Source: Lacibacter sp. H407 (GTDB lineage: Bacteria; Bacteroidota; Bacteroidia; Chitinophagales; Chitinophagaceae). Taken from it: DNA of 64,000 nucleotides. How positions within the stretch are numbered: the stretch's first letter is position 1; each line of letters starts with the position of its first letter. Where the stretch lies: positions 4,030,001-4,094,000 of the forward strand of contig NZ_JBBKTU010000001.1 of the NCBI RefSeq assembly GCF_037892605.1, written 5' to 3'. The notes under the pieces are model-generated. The model searched no databases and had not been told where the DNA came from. It worked only from the letters and a program-made list of their open reading frames with translations. Made by a program: the position numbers and the translations under genes. Of the stretch, positions 19,760 to 28,507 are shown in pieces.

Positions 19760-20638
19760 TCACAAAACCAATGTTTGCCTTGCTTCCATTGGTGACATAC
19801 CAAAGCGCTGTTTAAAACTGCGGCTGAAATGAGAGCTGTTTTCAAAGCCACTTTCAAAGGCTGTTTCGGCAACCGACTTTCCCCGGTTCTTTAAAAGAGC
19901 CATTGATTGCTGCAATCTTTTTTCAAGCAGCCATTTGCCCGGCGAAGTGTGAAACTGTTTTTGAAAATCACGTTTAAATGCCGACAGACTTCTGTTACAT
20001 AGTGCAGCATATTGTTCAAGTTTCAGATTAAAACAATAGTTGTCGTGCATCACTCGTTCCAATGAAACGGATTGGGGTTCGTTCATCATCGAACAGAAAT
20101 AAGAAAGTAGCTCTGCATTGTCCCTGTTGTCAGCTATGTTTAAGATCAATTCTCTGAATTTTAATTCGAGTAATGATTGATCGGGTGCTGTTGTTCCGGA
20201 AAAATAAGCATACATCGAAACGAAAAACGATCGCAACGTATCTGTTACATTAATGGGTATAACAGAATTATATTGTCGGCCTGTATTTGCAATAGGAACC
20301 GACCTGTTCCTGAGTGTTTCGCAAATAAATTGATCAGGTATAAAAAACAGAACAAGACAAAAGCCGATATCAAAAAACTGTTCAAGTATGCAGGCTCCTT
20401 TTCGTACCAATACACAACTACCTTCACCTATTTCATACGAACCATGTGCAGTATGCCACACTTTTTTCCCTTCCAGCACATAGAAGATATAATTTTCATG
20501 GCTCCACAGATCAGCAAATTTATCTTTCATTAAACGTGCCTCCGGCGGACAGTTGAAAATAGTGATCAACGAATCGCCGCAGCTAAACTGTTTACAATAC
20601 TGGGGATATGTTAATACACGTTCCTGGAAATTAACCAT
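19760..20638 (-). CDS. AraC-family transcriptional regulator
   Basis: A 292-aa activator-type regulator with an N-terminal cupin-like sensor domain (YEIGEGSCVLVRKGACILEQF) and a C-terminal double helix-turn-helix (NRSLSAFKRDFQKQFHTSPGKWLLEKRL and SVAETAFESGFENSSHFSRSF split over two helices). ATG at 20638 (MVNFQERV) is chosen. The frame to 20668 adds ten residues with no support. The ligand is unknown. It lies upstream of the methyltransferase gene in the same direction, so that gene is a possible target. Confidence 0.87.
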   Translation of the reverse strand: MVNFQERVLTYPQYCKQFSCGDSLITIFNCPPEARLMKDKFADLWSHENYIFYVLEGKKVWHTAHGSYEIGEGSCVLVRKGACILEQFFDIGFCLVLFFIPDQFICETLRNRSVPIANTGRQYNSVIPINVTDTLRSFFVSMYAYFSGTTAPDQSLLELKFRELILNIADNRDNAELLSYFCSMMNEPQSVSLERVMHDNYCFNLKLEQYAALCNRSLSAFKRDFQKQFHTSPGKWLLEKRLQQSMALLKNRGKSVAETAFESGFENSSHFSRSFKQRFGMSPMEARQTLVL

Positions 20639-20717
20639 AGCGTTTAGTTGGTTCGTTAAAAATAACACTTGCCAGTGATGTTTTTAACATTGTTGAACGC
20701 TTTAGGAACTAACACCT

Positions 20718-20739
20718 TGGTTCGTGCCTTCACGAACCA
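20718..20739. repeat. Nine-bp hairpin upstream of the AraC gene
   Basis: TGGTTCGTG and CACGAACCA around CCTT form a perfect 9-bp stem about 80 bp upstream of the AraC start. It is followed by TAGATC...GATCTA and two CCCGGG words. No T run, so an operator-like role is more likely than termination. Confidence 0.5.
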
Positions 20740-20848
20740 TAGTAGATCCCGGGATTGATCTATTCTAACTCCCGGGGTTGGTTACAACATCGTCCTGTGG
20801 CAACGAACATGGCGGAGAGCACTAATACATACCAACAAAAGCAAAATA

Positions 20849-21205
20849 TTACATTGTTTGCCCAAACGTCAGCAAGTTGTTGTCTGGATCAAGCATGGCA
20901 AATTCTTTTTGTCCCCACGGTTTGATTTGTAAATGGCCTGCCGGATGTATGGTACTGTTGTTGTTCAACATTGACTGATAAAGCGCATCAATGTCGTTTG
21001 TGCGAATATAAACCTGCCCATAATTTTCTTTCGGGTCAAGTTCTTTAAATTCAAAAAAGTGAATTTCAGCATTATCTTTTTTAACCAACAGATAACCATC
21101 ATAGTCGGCGTTACCAATATCATCAAAACCTAATTGCGTTAAATAGAATTCTCTTGTTAGTGATTTGTTACGCATTGGAAGTTTTGGAACAATGGTTGTG
21201 AGCAT
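20849..21205 (-). CDS. VOC-family protein (glyoxalase/bleomycin-resistance type)
   Basis: With the start at ATG 21205 (MLTTIVPKLPMRNKSLTREFY) the product is 118 aa, the usual size for bleomycin-resistance-like VOC proteins. The upstream extension to 21289 is not supported. The paired beta-alpha-beta-beta-beta units are visible (FYLTQLGFDDIG, AEIHFFEF, then DIDALYQSMLNN and FAMLDPDNNLLTFGQ). Such dimers either bind drugs such as bleomycin or act on small toxic molecules. Which applies here is unknown. Confidence 0.8.
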   Translation of the reverse strand: MLTTIVPKLPMRNKSLTREFYLTQLGFDDIGNADYDGYLLVKKDNAEIHFFEFKELDPKENYGQVYIRTNDIDALYQSMLNNNSTIHPAGHLQIKPWGQKEFAMLDPDNNLLTFGQTM

Positions 21206-21389
21206 AGATTTTTTTTTACAAAGATGATTATAAGATTGAGAATGACAACTTCCGTCCGCCCCGGCCAGCGAGCGGATCGTATTCAGCATAATTTGAATTT
21301 GGTTTTGTGATGTAATGCCGGGAAGGAAACTGACGTTGATATCGTCCTATACATACGGTGGTGAGTTTCGTGTATTCATATATGATCAA

Positions 21390-22016
21390 CTAAAAATTAA
21401 ATCCAAAATGAAATCCCGGTTCTCCGAAAACAAATTTCGACCATTTATCGTCTAACTGTTTAAACCCATCCGGCAGCTTTGTATGATAAGCACGGTGAGT
21501 AATGGCAATAGATGGTTGAATAAAAAAACGATCCTTAAAAAGTTTGATGTGATAACCGGCACGGTAGGTGTTGAAAATCTGAAAACCTTTGTCAATTTTT
21601 TTGCCTTCCTCATCCACAAAACGTTGCCAGGAAGGCATTACATTCAGTTCGGCATACAAACCTTTCCATAAAAACCGTTGATAAGCTACCGACAAACCAA
21701 ACTCACGCACATAGCCCGGAAATTCTTCTTCCGGCTTTCCGTATGATTTGTTTAAAAAAGGGTGAATCCCATTTGGCCAAGCATATTTCCAGGTTTTGGG
21801 TTCGATTGTAATGACATCTTTTCCGGTAATACGATAGCCAACATTGAATTGAATAAAGTCGGGACTGTTCGTAGAAGCCAAATTACCCAATAGAAACAAA
21901 GTGCTGCCAACAAACCACCGTTTATGAGTGGTGTCTGTTTTTGCATATTGTGCTTTGAGCTGCAGTGTGCCTGTCATCAGTAAGACAAAACCAATGAATA
22001 AAATTTTCTTTTGCAT
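21390..22016 (-). CDS. Putative small outer-membrane beta-barrel protein
   Basis: A 208-aa protein with a clear signal peptide (MQKKILFIGFVLLMTGTLQLKAQ). The mature part alternates hydrophobic and polar residues in strand-sized stretches (FIQFNVGYRITGKDVITIEP, YAELNVMPSW, FFIQPSIAITHRAYHT) and ends in phenylalanine (FGFNF), the outer-membrane insertion signal. I recognise no named family. It lies last in a probable operon after a serine hydrolase and a Crp/Fnr regulator (84 bp from the latter). A similar regulator-barrel pair is at 26829-28080. Confidence 0.7.
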   Translation of the reverse strand: MQKKILFIGFVLLMTGTLQLKAQYAKTDTTHKRWFVGSTLFLLGNLASTNSPDFIQFNVGYRITGKDVITIEPKTWKYAWPNGIHPFLNKSYGKPEEEFPGYVREFGLSVAYQRFLWKGLYAELNVMPSWQRFVDEEGKKIDKGFQIFNTYRAGYHIKLFKDRFFIQPSIAITHRAYHTKLPDGFKQLDDKWSKFVFGEPGFHFGFNF

Positions 22017-22100
22017 TTCTTTTCTTTTTATGTGAAACGATAATGCAAAAGTGGACTGGCGGGCAACAACAATACGTTCACTTAAGTTAAGAAATACCTG

Positions 22101-22679
22101 TTAGCTCTTTTTTTCAAGAAGTCTTGCCCTTAGTCTGCTTAAAGATTGAGGTTTGATGCCTAAATAGCTTGCCAATTGGTGTTGTGGAACACGCTGAACA
22201 AGGTCTGGTCTTTTTTGCAGTAAGTTCAGGTATCGTTGTTCAGGTGAAGAAGTCTTAAACTCGTCAAAATTTATTTGCTGCCTGGCTAGCAATTCTTCCG
22301 AGAATTTTCTGCAAATGATTTCAAACTTTGGAAACTTACTGTTTATATCTGCTTCCATATCAGCATTCGAAACTGTAATAATACTGTCTTCAACACAACT
22401 GATGTAATAATCAGATGGAGCTTTACTGATTACAAAATGAGGTGTTAAGGCGTCCATTTCTGTGTAGAAAGCGGTTGTTTTTTCTTCTCCATCGATGATG
22501 TAATACGAGCGAATACAGCCTTTTAAAACAAAATAGCTTTCGTTCGAATATTGTCCTTCTTTGAGTAAAACCGTCCCTTTCTTTACTGTACGAAAAACGT
22601 CCACAGATGCAATTGCGTCCTTTTCCTCATCTGTAAGAGAAACGTATTTTGATATAAAGTCAAATAGTAAATTTTGCAT
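22101..22679 (-). CDS. Crp/Fnr-family transcriptional regulator
   Basis: A 192-aa regulator with an N-terminal cyclic-nucleotide-binding-like jelly roll (KKGTVLLKEGQYSNESYFVLKGCIRSYY) and a C-terminal helix-turn-helix (VPQHQLASYLGIKPQSLSRLRARL). The residues that bind cAMP in true Crp (RxSxE loop) are not evident, so the signal is unknown. That is usual in this Bacteroidetes subgroup. It starts 21 bp after the serine hydrolase at 22701-24098 and precedes a barrel protein, suggesting one transcript of three genes. Confidence 0.88.
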   Translation of the reverse strand: MQNLLFDFISKYVSLTDEEKDAIASVDVFRTVKKGTVLLKEGQYSNESYFVLKGCIRSYYIIDGEEKTTAFYTEMDALTPHFVISKAPSDYYISCVEDSIITVSNADMEADINSKFPKFEIICRKFSEELLARQQINFDEFKTSSPEQRYLNLLQKRPDLVQRVPQHQLASYLGIKPQSLSRLRARLLEKKS

Positions 22680-22700
22680 TGTTTGTTTTGTTATTACGGA

Positions 22701-24098
22701 TCACTCCCGTCCTTCTATCGCTGAAATCTTATTGTCTTTTGTAATTGTTATAAGCAGCTCTTCGGGTTCGTTACGAAAGATGAGCCGGTAATGATAAACC
22801 CTGTTTTCGTTCGGCAAATCTTTCCTGTCAAGTAATTCTATACGCATAAAATATCCCAGGCTTTTCAAATGAGCAGACGCCCGGCCCGACCGTGGAATAA
22901 AACGCTGCGCCATTTCAGGTGTAAATAAATCTTCTGTCAACTTGTTATCAATTAATTTAACAACAAAATTCTTGACCAGTGCGGTAATCTTCGGTTCATT
23001 GTCTTTAATTGCTTTTAATCTCGGTATCCGCAATTCCGGTTGATATAGTTCTAATACCCTTGTAGCAATTTTATTGGTATTGGCTCTTCGCAGATTTGCA
23101 AAAACAATCACTGCGATCTTTTGCTGCGGATATTTTTTAATTGTTGATTCAAACCCTTGCCATGTGCCATTATGCTCTACAATTTTTTTACCTTGAAGGG
23201 AATCAACCCACCAGCCAAAGCCGTACGGAAAACTACTGCCATCATTCAGTTTTACCGGCGACCACATCAATTCATAACTTTCTTTTTTCAGCAGCCTGCC
23301 GCTGTTTAACCCGGCTTCCCATTTGGCCATATCAAGTGCAGTAACATACATGGAACCATCTGCCGTAGTGTTGATAGACGGAGAAACCCAGTCCTGGTTT
23401 TTTATTTCACCATCCACCAGTTGGTAGCCGGCTGCACGGTTGGGTACAAGATCGTACTCAGAAATAATTCTTGCCGTTGTCATGCCCAACGGATCAAAAA
23501 TGCGTTGCTTTAAAAATTCACCATAAAACCTACCCGTTACTTTGCTGATGATCAATCCAAGTGCTACATAGCCAGCATTACTGTACACCGATTTTTCACC
23601 GGCTGCAAATTGCAATGGAATATTGCTGATAATTCGGAATAAACTGTCTTCGGTATAATCGGCTCTGTAATTGAAATCGTCGGGATACTCGCCAAATCCG
23701 GCAGTATGTGTAAGCAGATGTTTCACAGTGATCGAATTCCACGAGGCAGGTGCGTCAGGAAAAAACGTTGTAAGCCTGTCATCAAGGTCCATTTTACCAT
23801 CTTCCACCAGCAGCAGAATAGCAAACGCAGTAAATTGTTTCCCCACCGAGCCGGCCTGAAAAACAGTTTCCGGCTTTACGGCCACGTTATGTTCAATGTT
23901 TGCAACACCATAGCCCTTTACATAATCAATTTTTCCATTCCTTACAACTGCAACAGACATACCGGGGATGTTTTGCTTTTGCATTTCAATCTTCACTAAC
24001 GAATCCACCCGGGATCTCAATTTAACGGAAACGGGTTGGGCTTCACAGTAAACACTGATCGCAAAGAAAATTTGTAACAGAAAAAACCTGGCTACCAT
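22701..24098 (-). CDS. Exported class C beta-lactamase-like serine hydrolase
   Basis: A 465-aa secreted serine hydrolase. The signal peptide (MVARFFLLQIFFAISVYCEAQ) is cleaved near residue 21. Catalytic motifs: SVGK (Ser84/Lys87), YSN in VYSNAGYVALG, and the third motif HNG in VEHNGTWQGF. A C-terminal ~110-residue extension follows, as in esterase-like relatives. It is the first gene of a probable operon with the Crp/Fnr regulator and the barrel protein. True beta-lactamase activity is not implied. Confidence 0.88.
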   Translation of the reverse strand: MVARFFLLQIFFAISVYCEAQPVSVKLRSRVDSLVKIEMQKQNIPGMSVAVVRNGKIDYVKGYGVANIEHNVAVKPETVFQAGSVGKQFTAFAILLLVEDGKMDLDDRLTTFFPDAPASWNSITVKHLLTHTAGFGEYPDDFNYRADYTEDSLFRIISNIPLQFAAGEKSVYSNAGYVALGLIISKVTGRFYGEFLKQRIFDPLGMTTARIISEYDLVPNRAAGYQLVDGEIKNQDWVSPSINTTADGSMYVTALDMAKWEAGLNSGRLLKKESYELMWSPVKLNDGSSFPYGFGWWVDSLQGKKIVEHNGTWQGFESTIKKYPQQKIAVIVFANLRRANTNKIATRVLELYQPELRIPRLKAIKDNEPKITALVKNFVVKLIDNKLTEDLFTPEMAQRFIPRSGRASAHLKSLGYFMRIELLDRKDLPNENRVYHYRLIFRNEPEELLITITKDNKISAIEGRE

Positions 24099-24220
24099 CT
24101 TACCTGTTTTTATTTGTTTGCCCGGAGTCTTATATAGTGGACCACAGGAATTTTATATAACAACTGTCGGGGGCGGCTGCGACCAGACCCGGGCCGACGG
24201 AATTTGCAATTGAATTACCG

Positions 24221-24799
24221 TTAAAGTATTCTGTTAAGTTTTATGTATTGAAGAAGCATAATTGTTTTGCCGTCTTTTATTTCCCCGCTTTCAATCATCG
24301 ACATTGCTTTCTCAAAAGCAAGTTCTAAAACTTCAATGTTTTCTTCTTCGTGTTCTGCACCGCCACCGTCGTTTACCTTCATCTCGTTAGAATATTCTGC
24401 AATAAAGAAATACAACATCTCGGTAACAGAACCCGGAGACATGTAGGCTTCAAATACTTTTCGAACATCAGTTATTTTGTAGCCCGTTTCTTCTTCGGTT
24501 TCTCTTCTAATGCAATCTTCCGCATTATCTTTATCCAACAGCCCTGCACAGGCTTCAATTAGCATTCCTGTTTCATTCCCATTTACAAATGTTGGCAGAC
24601 GAAATTGCCGGGTTAAAATAACTGTTTGTTGGTTTTTATTGTAAAGCAAAATAGTTGCACCATTACCTCTGTCGTACGCTTCTCTGCTTTGTGTAAGTTT
24701 TGTGCCGTCTTTTTTGGAATATTCATACGTTATTTTCCGTAGCACATACCAATTGTCAGAAAGAACTTTCGTGTCTAAAATTTTAATGTTATCGATCAT
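24221..24799 (-). CDS. nudK: GDP-mannose hydrolase NudK (Nudix)
   Basis: A 192-aa Nudix hydrolase strongly resembling E. coli NudK along its whole length ([60 protein letters not shown]). The Nudix box runs from [11 protein letters not shown] to RETEEETGY. The catalytic R-E-x-x-E-E-x-G core is intact, while the first Glu of the box is Asn in this protein. NudK cleaves GDP-mannose to GMP and mannose-1-phosphate and also acts on related sugar nucleotides. It may tune sugar nucleotide pools. It is monocistronic and followed downstream by serine hydrolase genes on the same strand at 122 bp. Confidence 0.88.
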   Translation of the reverse strand: MIDNIKILDTKVLSDNWYVLRKITYEYSKKDGTKLTQSREAYDRGNGATILLYNKNQQTVILTRQFRLPTFVNGNETGMLIEACAGLLDKDNAEDCIRRETEEETGYKITDVRKVFEAYMSPGSVTEMLYFFIAEYSNEMKVNDGGGAEHEEENIEVLELAFEKAMSMIESGEIKDGKTIMLLQYIKLNRIL

Positions 24800-25016
24800 T
24801 ATTGAAGGTGTCTTGTTAAATTGTTACAAACGGGAAGTGCTTGCTGCTGTGCCGGCATTCATTGAATATGCTGCCCCGAACCGCTACCCAATTTTATTTT
24901 ATTGTTGAAGATAAGAACTACAGTTGAATGTTATTCGTTACGCTGGAAACGCTGCTGATGCCTGCAAATAGCCGATATTGATTCCCTTGCCCCGCCATTG
25001 TAGCAAACCAAGGTTG

Positions 25017-25144
25017 TTTCTCAGCAATATCTCCTGAAAGGGACATTGCATTTAAATAATTTCGTGGCAACATAAATCACGCAACGTCCCATCATCTACC
25101 TGCAAACACCCCACCTTTATCTGTTGGGAAACGTTGCCGGGAAA
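25017..25144. repeat. MITE-like palindromic repeat, copy A
   Basis: First of three related ~130-bp elements. The ends form an imperfect inverted repeat (TTTCTCAGCAATATCTCC at 25017 against its complement at 25126-25144), and a second inner inverted repeat pairs GGGACATTGC with GCAACGTCCC. It lies between nudK and the next minus-strand gene, ending 9 bp from that gene's stop codon. The rest of the 350-bp gap (24800-25016) shows nothing else I can name. Confidence 0.75.
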
Positions 25145-25152
25145 AAGGATTG

Positions 25153-26523
25153 TTATTCCGTTACCCAATGAAAACCGTTCTTTATTAATTTAAAGTCTTT
25201 TAGTTCAACCGATTGCCTTTTGGCAGTAATAAAAACTGAATCGTTTTTAATTCTCCCTCGCAGCAATAGCGTAGTAGAATCAATGAACTCAAATTGAAAC
25301 CGGCTTTTTATTTCTCGTGCTGTCAAAATTGAATCCAGCTTTATGTATGTACTTTCCTGTAAACCCAGCTCATTGTAAATTTCCTGTTCTTTTAACGTTA
25401 AGTTGGTTCTGTCGCCATACACTAACATTTCCTTTTCAGCAACTGATAAATCCATGTATGCAACGCTGTCACCATGCAGGCGAATCCTCTCCCGTGCACC
25501 TCCCATTACAATCTGTTTCCAGCGTAATGGGTTTTCAGTTGATAAGGTATCCTTATTCATAACAAATGCGTGAACATCATAAATTCCGGATAGTCCGGAT
25601 TGACTTTTGCTGATTTCTCTGCTGTCCATTCTTTGCTTATACCCAATATAATCCTTCACCGAAAAAATGACAAAGTAACCGATCAACAAAAATTTCAGTA
25701 CTGATTTTGAAATAGTGATCCACCGTTTGTTAAACACCGGAGCTTGTATAACCGGAAGTGAAGTTGTTTGATTGGTAAAGAAAAATTTGAACAAGCGATT
25801 TAAATGAGGAATCAGCAGCGAAAAAGCCATTACAAATAAAGCTGTGGGATACATTTTCGCATGAACATCGTAATTGAAATTTACTGCCATTACATTGGCA
25901 AGCGTAATCAAGGTGAGGATGGCTCCAAAAGTTGTTGTTCTGCGAAACAGCAGAAGTAATGCAGCACTTTCAGCAATGCCCATAAAAACATTGTAGCCAT
26001 AAGAATACCCGAAAAAAGCCCAAGCTAAACTCATGGGCGACAGATTTCCAACAGGCTCCGACAAAGTATAAAAGCCGAGGTCGGGAAACTGCATTTTAAA
26101 AAATTTCTCCAGAGCAAAAATGAATAGCGTAAACGCCAGGTAATAACGAATAATGGCAGTGAACCAATAATAAAGCGTTTGATAGTTTGTACGTTTCCGG
26201 TCCAATACACTCCAGATAATTGTTCCTGACAGCGCAACCATTGCCATAATGAAATAAAGCAGATAGATGTATGTCCGGTCGTTATGCTGTCCGTCATATG
26301 GAGATAAGATCGTGCTCTGAACATGGAAGATGTGTGTTCCTGTCCATGCAACAATTGCATCTAAAAATGTGGCGAAACCTCTCTCGTAGTAGAAATAAGA
26401 CAAAACAGGATTAACAGACCAGTCCAGTAAAACAATAAACAGGATGAAAAAAATAAATGCAAAACGAAATGCCATCTTGCTATAACTGTTCGAGGGCAAC
26501 GGTTCAGTAGATAAATTTCCCAT
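25153..26523 (-). CDS. Polytopic membrane protein, DoxX-like, with C-terminal soluble domain
   Basis: A 456-aa protein with about eight membrane helices in the first 300 residues (FIFFILFIVLLDWSVNPVLS; YYLAFTLFIFALEKFFKMQFP; and others) and a ~150-residue soluble tail. The FxxEKFFK...P helix and the paired membrane hairpins resemble DoxX-like proteins annotated in Bacteroidetes, which are linked to quinone or redox chemistry without a fixed role. The tail is rich in charged residues and strands, possibly extracytoplasmic. MITE-like elements A and B flank the gene on both sides. Confidence 0.65.
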   Translation of the reverse strand: MGNLSTEPLPSNSYSKMAFRFAFIFFILFIVLLDWSVNPVLSYFYYERGFATFLDAIVAWTGTHIFHVQSTILSPYDGQHNDRTYIYLLYFIMAMVALSGTIIWSVLDRKRTNYQTLYYWFTAIIRYYLAFTLFIFALEKFFKMQFPDLGFYTLSEPVGNLSPMSLAWAFFGYSYGYNVFMGIAESAALLLLFRRTTTFGAILTLITLANVMAVNFNYDVHAKMYPTALFVMAFSLLIPHLNRLFKFFFTNQTTSLPVIQAPVFNKRWITISKSVLKFLLIGYFVIFSVKDYIGYKQRMDSREISKSQSGLSGIYDVHAFVMNKDTLSTENPLRWKQIVMGGARERIRLHGDSVAYMDLSVAEKEMLVYGDRTNLTLKEQEIYNELGLQESTYIKLDSILTAREIKSRFQFEFIDSTTLLLRGRIKNDSVFITAKRQSVELKDFKLIKNGFHWVTE

Positions 26524-26684
26524 ATTAACTATGTTTTGTGATCAGTTTCGGTTGTTGTTTACACCTGAACCCAACAAAGAATCTCACACATTAAGCCCGT
26601 TAAATGTAGCAAACCCGACGCAAAAATGAAGCGTTGCTTTTGTGAGTAGCCTTCTTGCGCCTTGCTATAAAATGCTTACAATTT

Positions 26685-26814
26685 TTTCTCAGCAATGCCT
26701 CCGGAAAGGGGCATTGCGTTTAAATGATTTCGTGGTAACATATATCACGCAACGCCCCTATCATCTATCTTCAAACACTTCAGCTTTATCTATTGGGAGA
26801 CGTTGCTGAGAGAA
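26685..26814. repeat. MITE-like palindromic repeat, copy B
   Basis: The best-preserved copy: terminal repeat CTCAGCAATGCCTCC (26688-26702) against its near-complement at 26795-26809, and an inner stem GGGGCATTGCGT with ACGCAACGCCCC. Compared with copy A the inner stem changes a base pair on both arms (GGGAC/GTCCC to GGGGC/GCCCC), i.e. pairing is kept. It ends 14 bp before the stop codon of the barrel gene and fills most of the 305-bp gap. Confidence 0.78.
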
Positions 26815-26828
26815 AAGGGCAAAAGACT

Positions 26829-27428
26829 TTAAAATGTCCAGCCCAATGATGCACCATATATAAGTCCATTGTTTCCTGGTGTTCTTGCTTCGTGAATGTA
26901 TTTTTGTCCACTTACATTTTGCATTTCAACTCCATCACTTGATAAAGTTGAACCAACTTTAGGCCAAAATTTAACTGTAGGTTGTAGAAAAAGTCCTTTC
27001 CACAGATAAATATTGTAGTAAGCACCTAAACCAACTGAAAACGTAGTATAGGTTTCCTCTTTTCCTTGGTGGTCGGTCATTTTAAAAATTGTTCCTTTTG
27101 GTTCAACCAATAAATTTAACCCTTTCCAAAAATATCCAACTCCAAATCCATAAGAAAATGGAGACTCAACAGTCGTGAATTTTTCTTTATCCTCCGTGGA
27201 TAGTAAACTTGTGTACTTTAACCCGAAACCAAACGAGGCTTCTAATACTATGTTTTTCTTTGTTACATAGTTTAATGCGATGTTTCCGCCTTTTAGTAAA
27301 ATAGGTTGGTGTAAACCTGATAGAATTGAAACATTGCCTATTTCTTTTCTGACAGGTTTTTCTCCTGATGTTTGTGCGTATATTGATAGACTACAAAATA
27401 ACGCAACGGTAAATACGAATGGCTTCAT
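26829..27428 (-). CDS. Putative outer-membrane beta-barrel protein
   Basis: A 199-aa exported protein: signal peptide MKPFVFTVALFCSLSIYAQ, then alternating strands (IVLEASFGFGLKYTSLL, FSYGFGVGYFWKGLNLLVEP, TTFSVGLGAYYNIYLWKGLF) ending in a terminal phenylalanine (SLGWTF). That is a good outer-membrane barrel profile, with eight or so strands expected. No named family is recognised. It follows a Crp/Fnr regulator (82 bp) on the same strand, the same order as at 21390-22679. The two barrels share the WKGL...P strand pattern, so they may be distant paralogues. Confidence 0.7.
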   Translation of the reverse strand: MKPFVFTVALFCSLSIYAQTSGEKPVRKEIGNVSILSGLHQPILLKGGNIALNYVTKKNIVLEASFGFGLKYTSLLSTEDKEKFTTVESPFSYGFGVGYFWKGLNLLVEPKGTIFKMTDHQGKEETYTTFSVGLGAYYNIYLWKGLFLQPTVKFWPKVGSTLSSDGVEMQNVSGQKYIHEARTPGNNGLIYGASLGWTF

Positions 27429-27510
27429 TTTTATTTGCTTTTTAAATTAAATTATAGAGCAAAATTGAAGCAATGAAATCTTAAAAACATTCACATATGG
27501 TAATAAACAG

Positions 27511-28080
27511 CTAGAGCGATAAACTTTTTCTTATCCTACTTAACGATTGCGGAGTAATACCCAAATATGAAGCAATATAAATTTGAGAAACTCTGTCAAA
27601 AACGGCTTTCCTTTTTTCTATTAAGTCTAAATACCTTTCAGTTGCATCTTTATTTATAAATGAAACTTGTCTGCTTTGTTGAAATGCGTAGGCTCTATCA
27701 ACAATGATTTTAAAGAATTTAAGTACGCTTGAATGCTTGTCTGCAATGATGTTCAGAAAGCTAAATGTAGCTAATTCAATTTCACAGTTTTCAAGTACCT
27801 GAATATTTATTTGGCAGTTTTGGTTGTATATATATGCTGGATAGTCTGAAATGAATGTAGGTGCTACAAAAAAATTTGTCGTTAAATCATTCCCGTTTTT
27901 GTCTATATAGTATCCTCTGCAAATTCCCTTTTTTAAATATCCTATTTTGTCTGAATTGTTTCCGTTGACTAAAAAGTGGTCTTTGTTTTTCAGTTCCAAA
28001 TAGTTGAAATTCCTGATTAATTCATCCAGAATTTCATCGTCAATTTTAACGATTGAAGAAATATAATCTTTTAGTTCCAT
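27511..28080 (-). CDS. Crp/Fnr-family transcriptional regulator
   Basis: A 189-aa regulator (ATG at 28080, MELKDYISSIVKID, preferred over a start at 28113). The sensor domain is atypical (KDHFLVNGNNSDKIGYLKKG...RGYY) and the helix-turn-helix is RVSQIYIASYLGITPQSLSRIRK, the same layout as the regulator at 22101. No cAMP-binding residues are evident. The gene is more AT-rich than neighbours, possibly acquired. Its downstream partner is the barrel gene at 26829, a candidate target. Confidence 0.85.
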   Translation of the reverse strand: MELKDYISSIVKIDDEILDELIRNFNYLELKNKDHFLVNGNNSDKIGYLKKGICRGYYIDKNGNDLTTNFFVAPTFISDYPAYIYNQNCQINIQVLENCEIELATFSFLNIIADKHSSVLKFFKIIVDRAYAFQQSRQVSFINKDATERYLDLIEKRKAVFDRVSQIYIASYLGITPQSLSRIRKSLSL

Positions 28081-28301
28081 TCTGTCTATATTATGGTTTT
28101 CATAGGGTTGCACCTAACTTCGGCGGCTTTGGACAGGTGTGGAAATGACCTACTGTCCGCCGGAACATCTGTTGATGATTTTGTTTAGATGAAGTTAAGA
28201 ACTAAAGCCCAAAAATGAACGTTCAGCCAGAACTGTAGACCGGAGATGCTGTGTCTTTTCATGAAAGGGGCTCGGCGTTGTTAATTTATTTGTTGCATTA
28301 C

Positions 28302-28327
28302 GGCGAGTCGGTTGTACCAGACTCGCC
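28302..28327. repeat. Eight-bp hairpin GGCGAGTC/GACTCGCC
   Basis: A perfect 8-bp stem around a 10-nt loop in the 427-bp gap upstream of the Crp/Fnr gene at 28080. It abuts the truncated left end of MITE-like copy C and may mark the place where that copy was disrupted. Confidence 0.45.
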
Positions 28328-28334
28328 TGCAAAT

Positions 28335-28436
28335 GAAGGCACATTGCGTTTAAATGATTTCGTGGTAACATAAATCACACAACGTCCCATCATCTATCTG
28401 CAAACACTTCACCTTTATCTATTGGGAGATGTTGCT
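28335..28436. repeat. MITE-like palindromic repeat, copy C (left end lost)
   Basis: About 100 bp matching copies A and B, from the inner stem (CACATTGCGTTTAAATGATT at 28339) to GGGAGATGTTGC at the right end. The left terminal repeat is replaced by unrelated sequence. It lies between the Crp/Fnr gene and the next barrel gene. Apart from this and the hairpin at 28302, the gap 28081-28507 shows no gene. Confidence 0.7.
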
Positions 28437-28507
28437 TTTACATTGAAATTTGCTGGTTAAATTGAGTTGGGAATTGGCATAGAATACAGAGAAAAAATTT
28501 CTCTACA

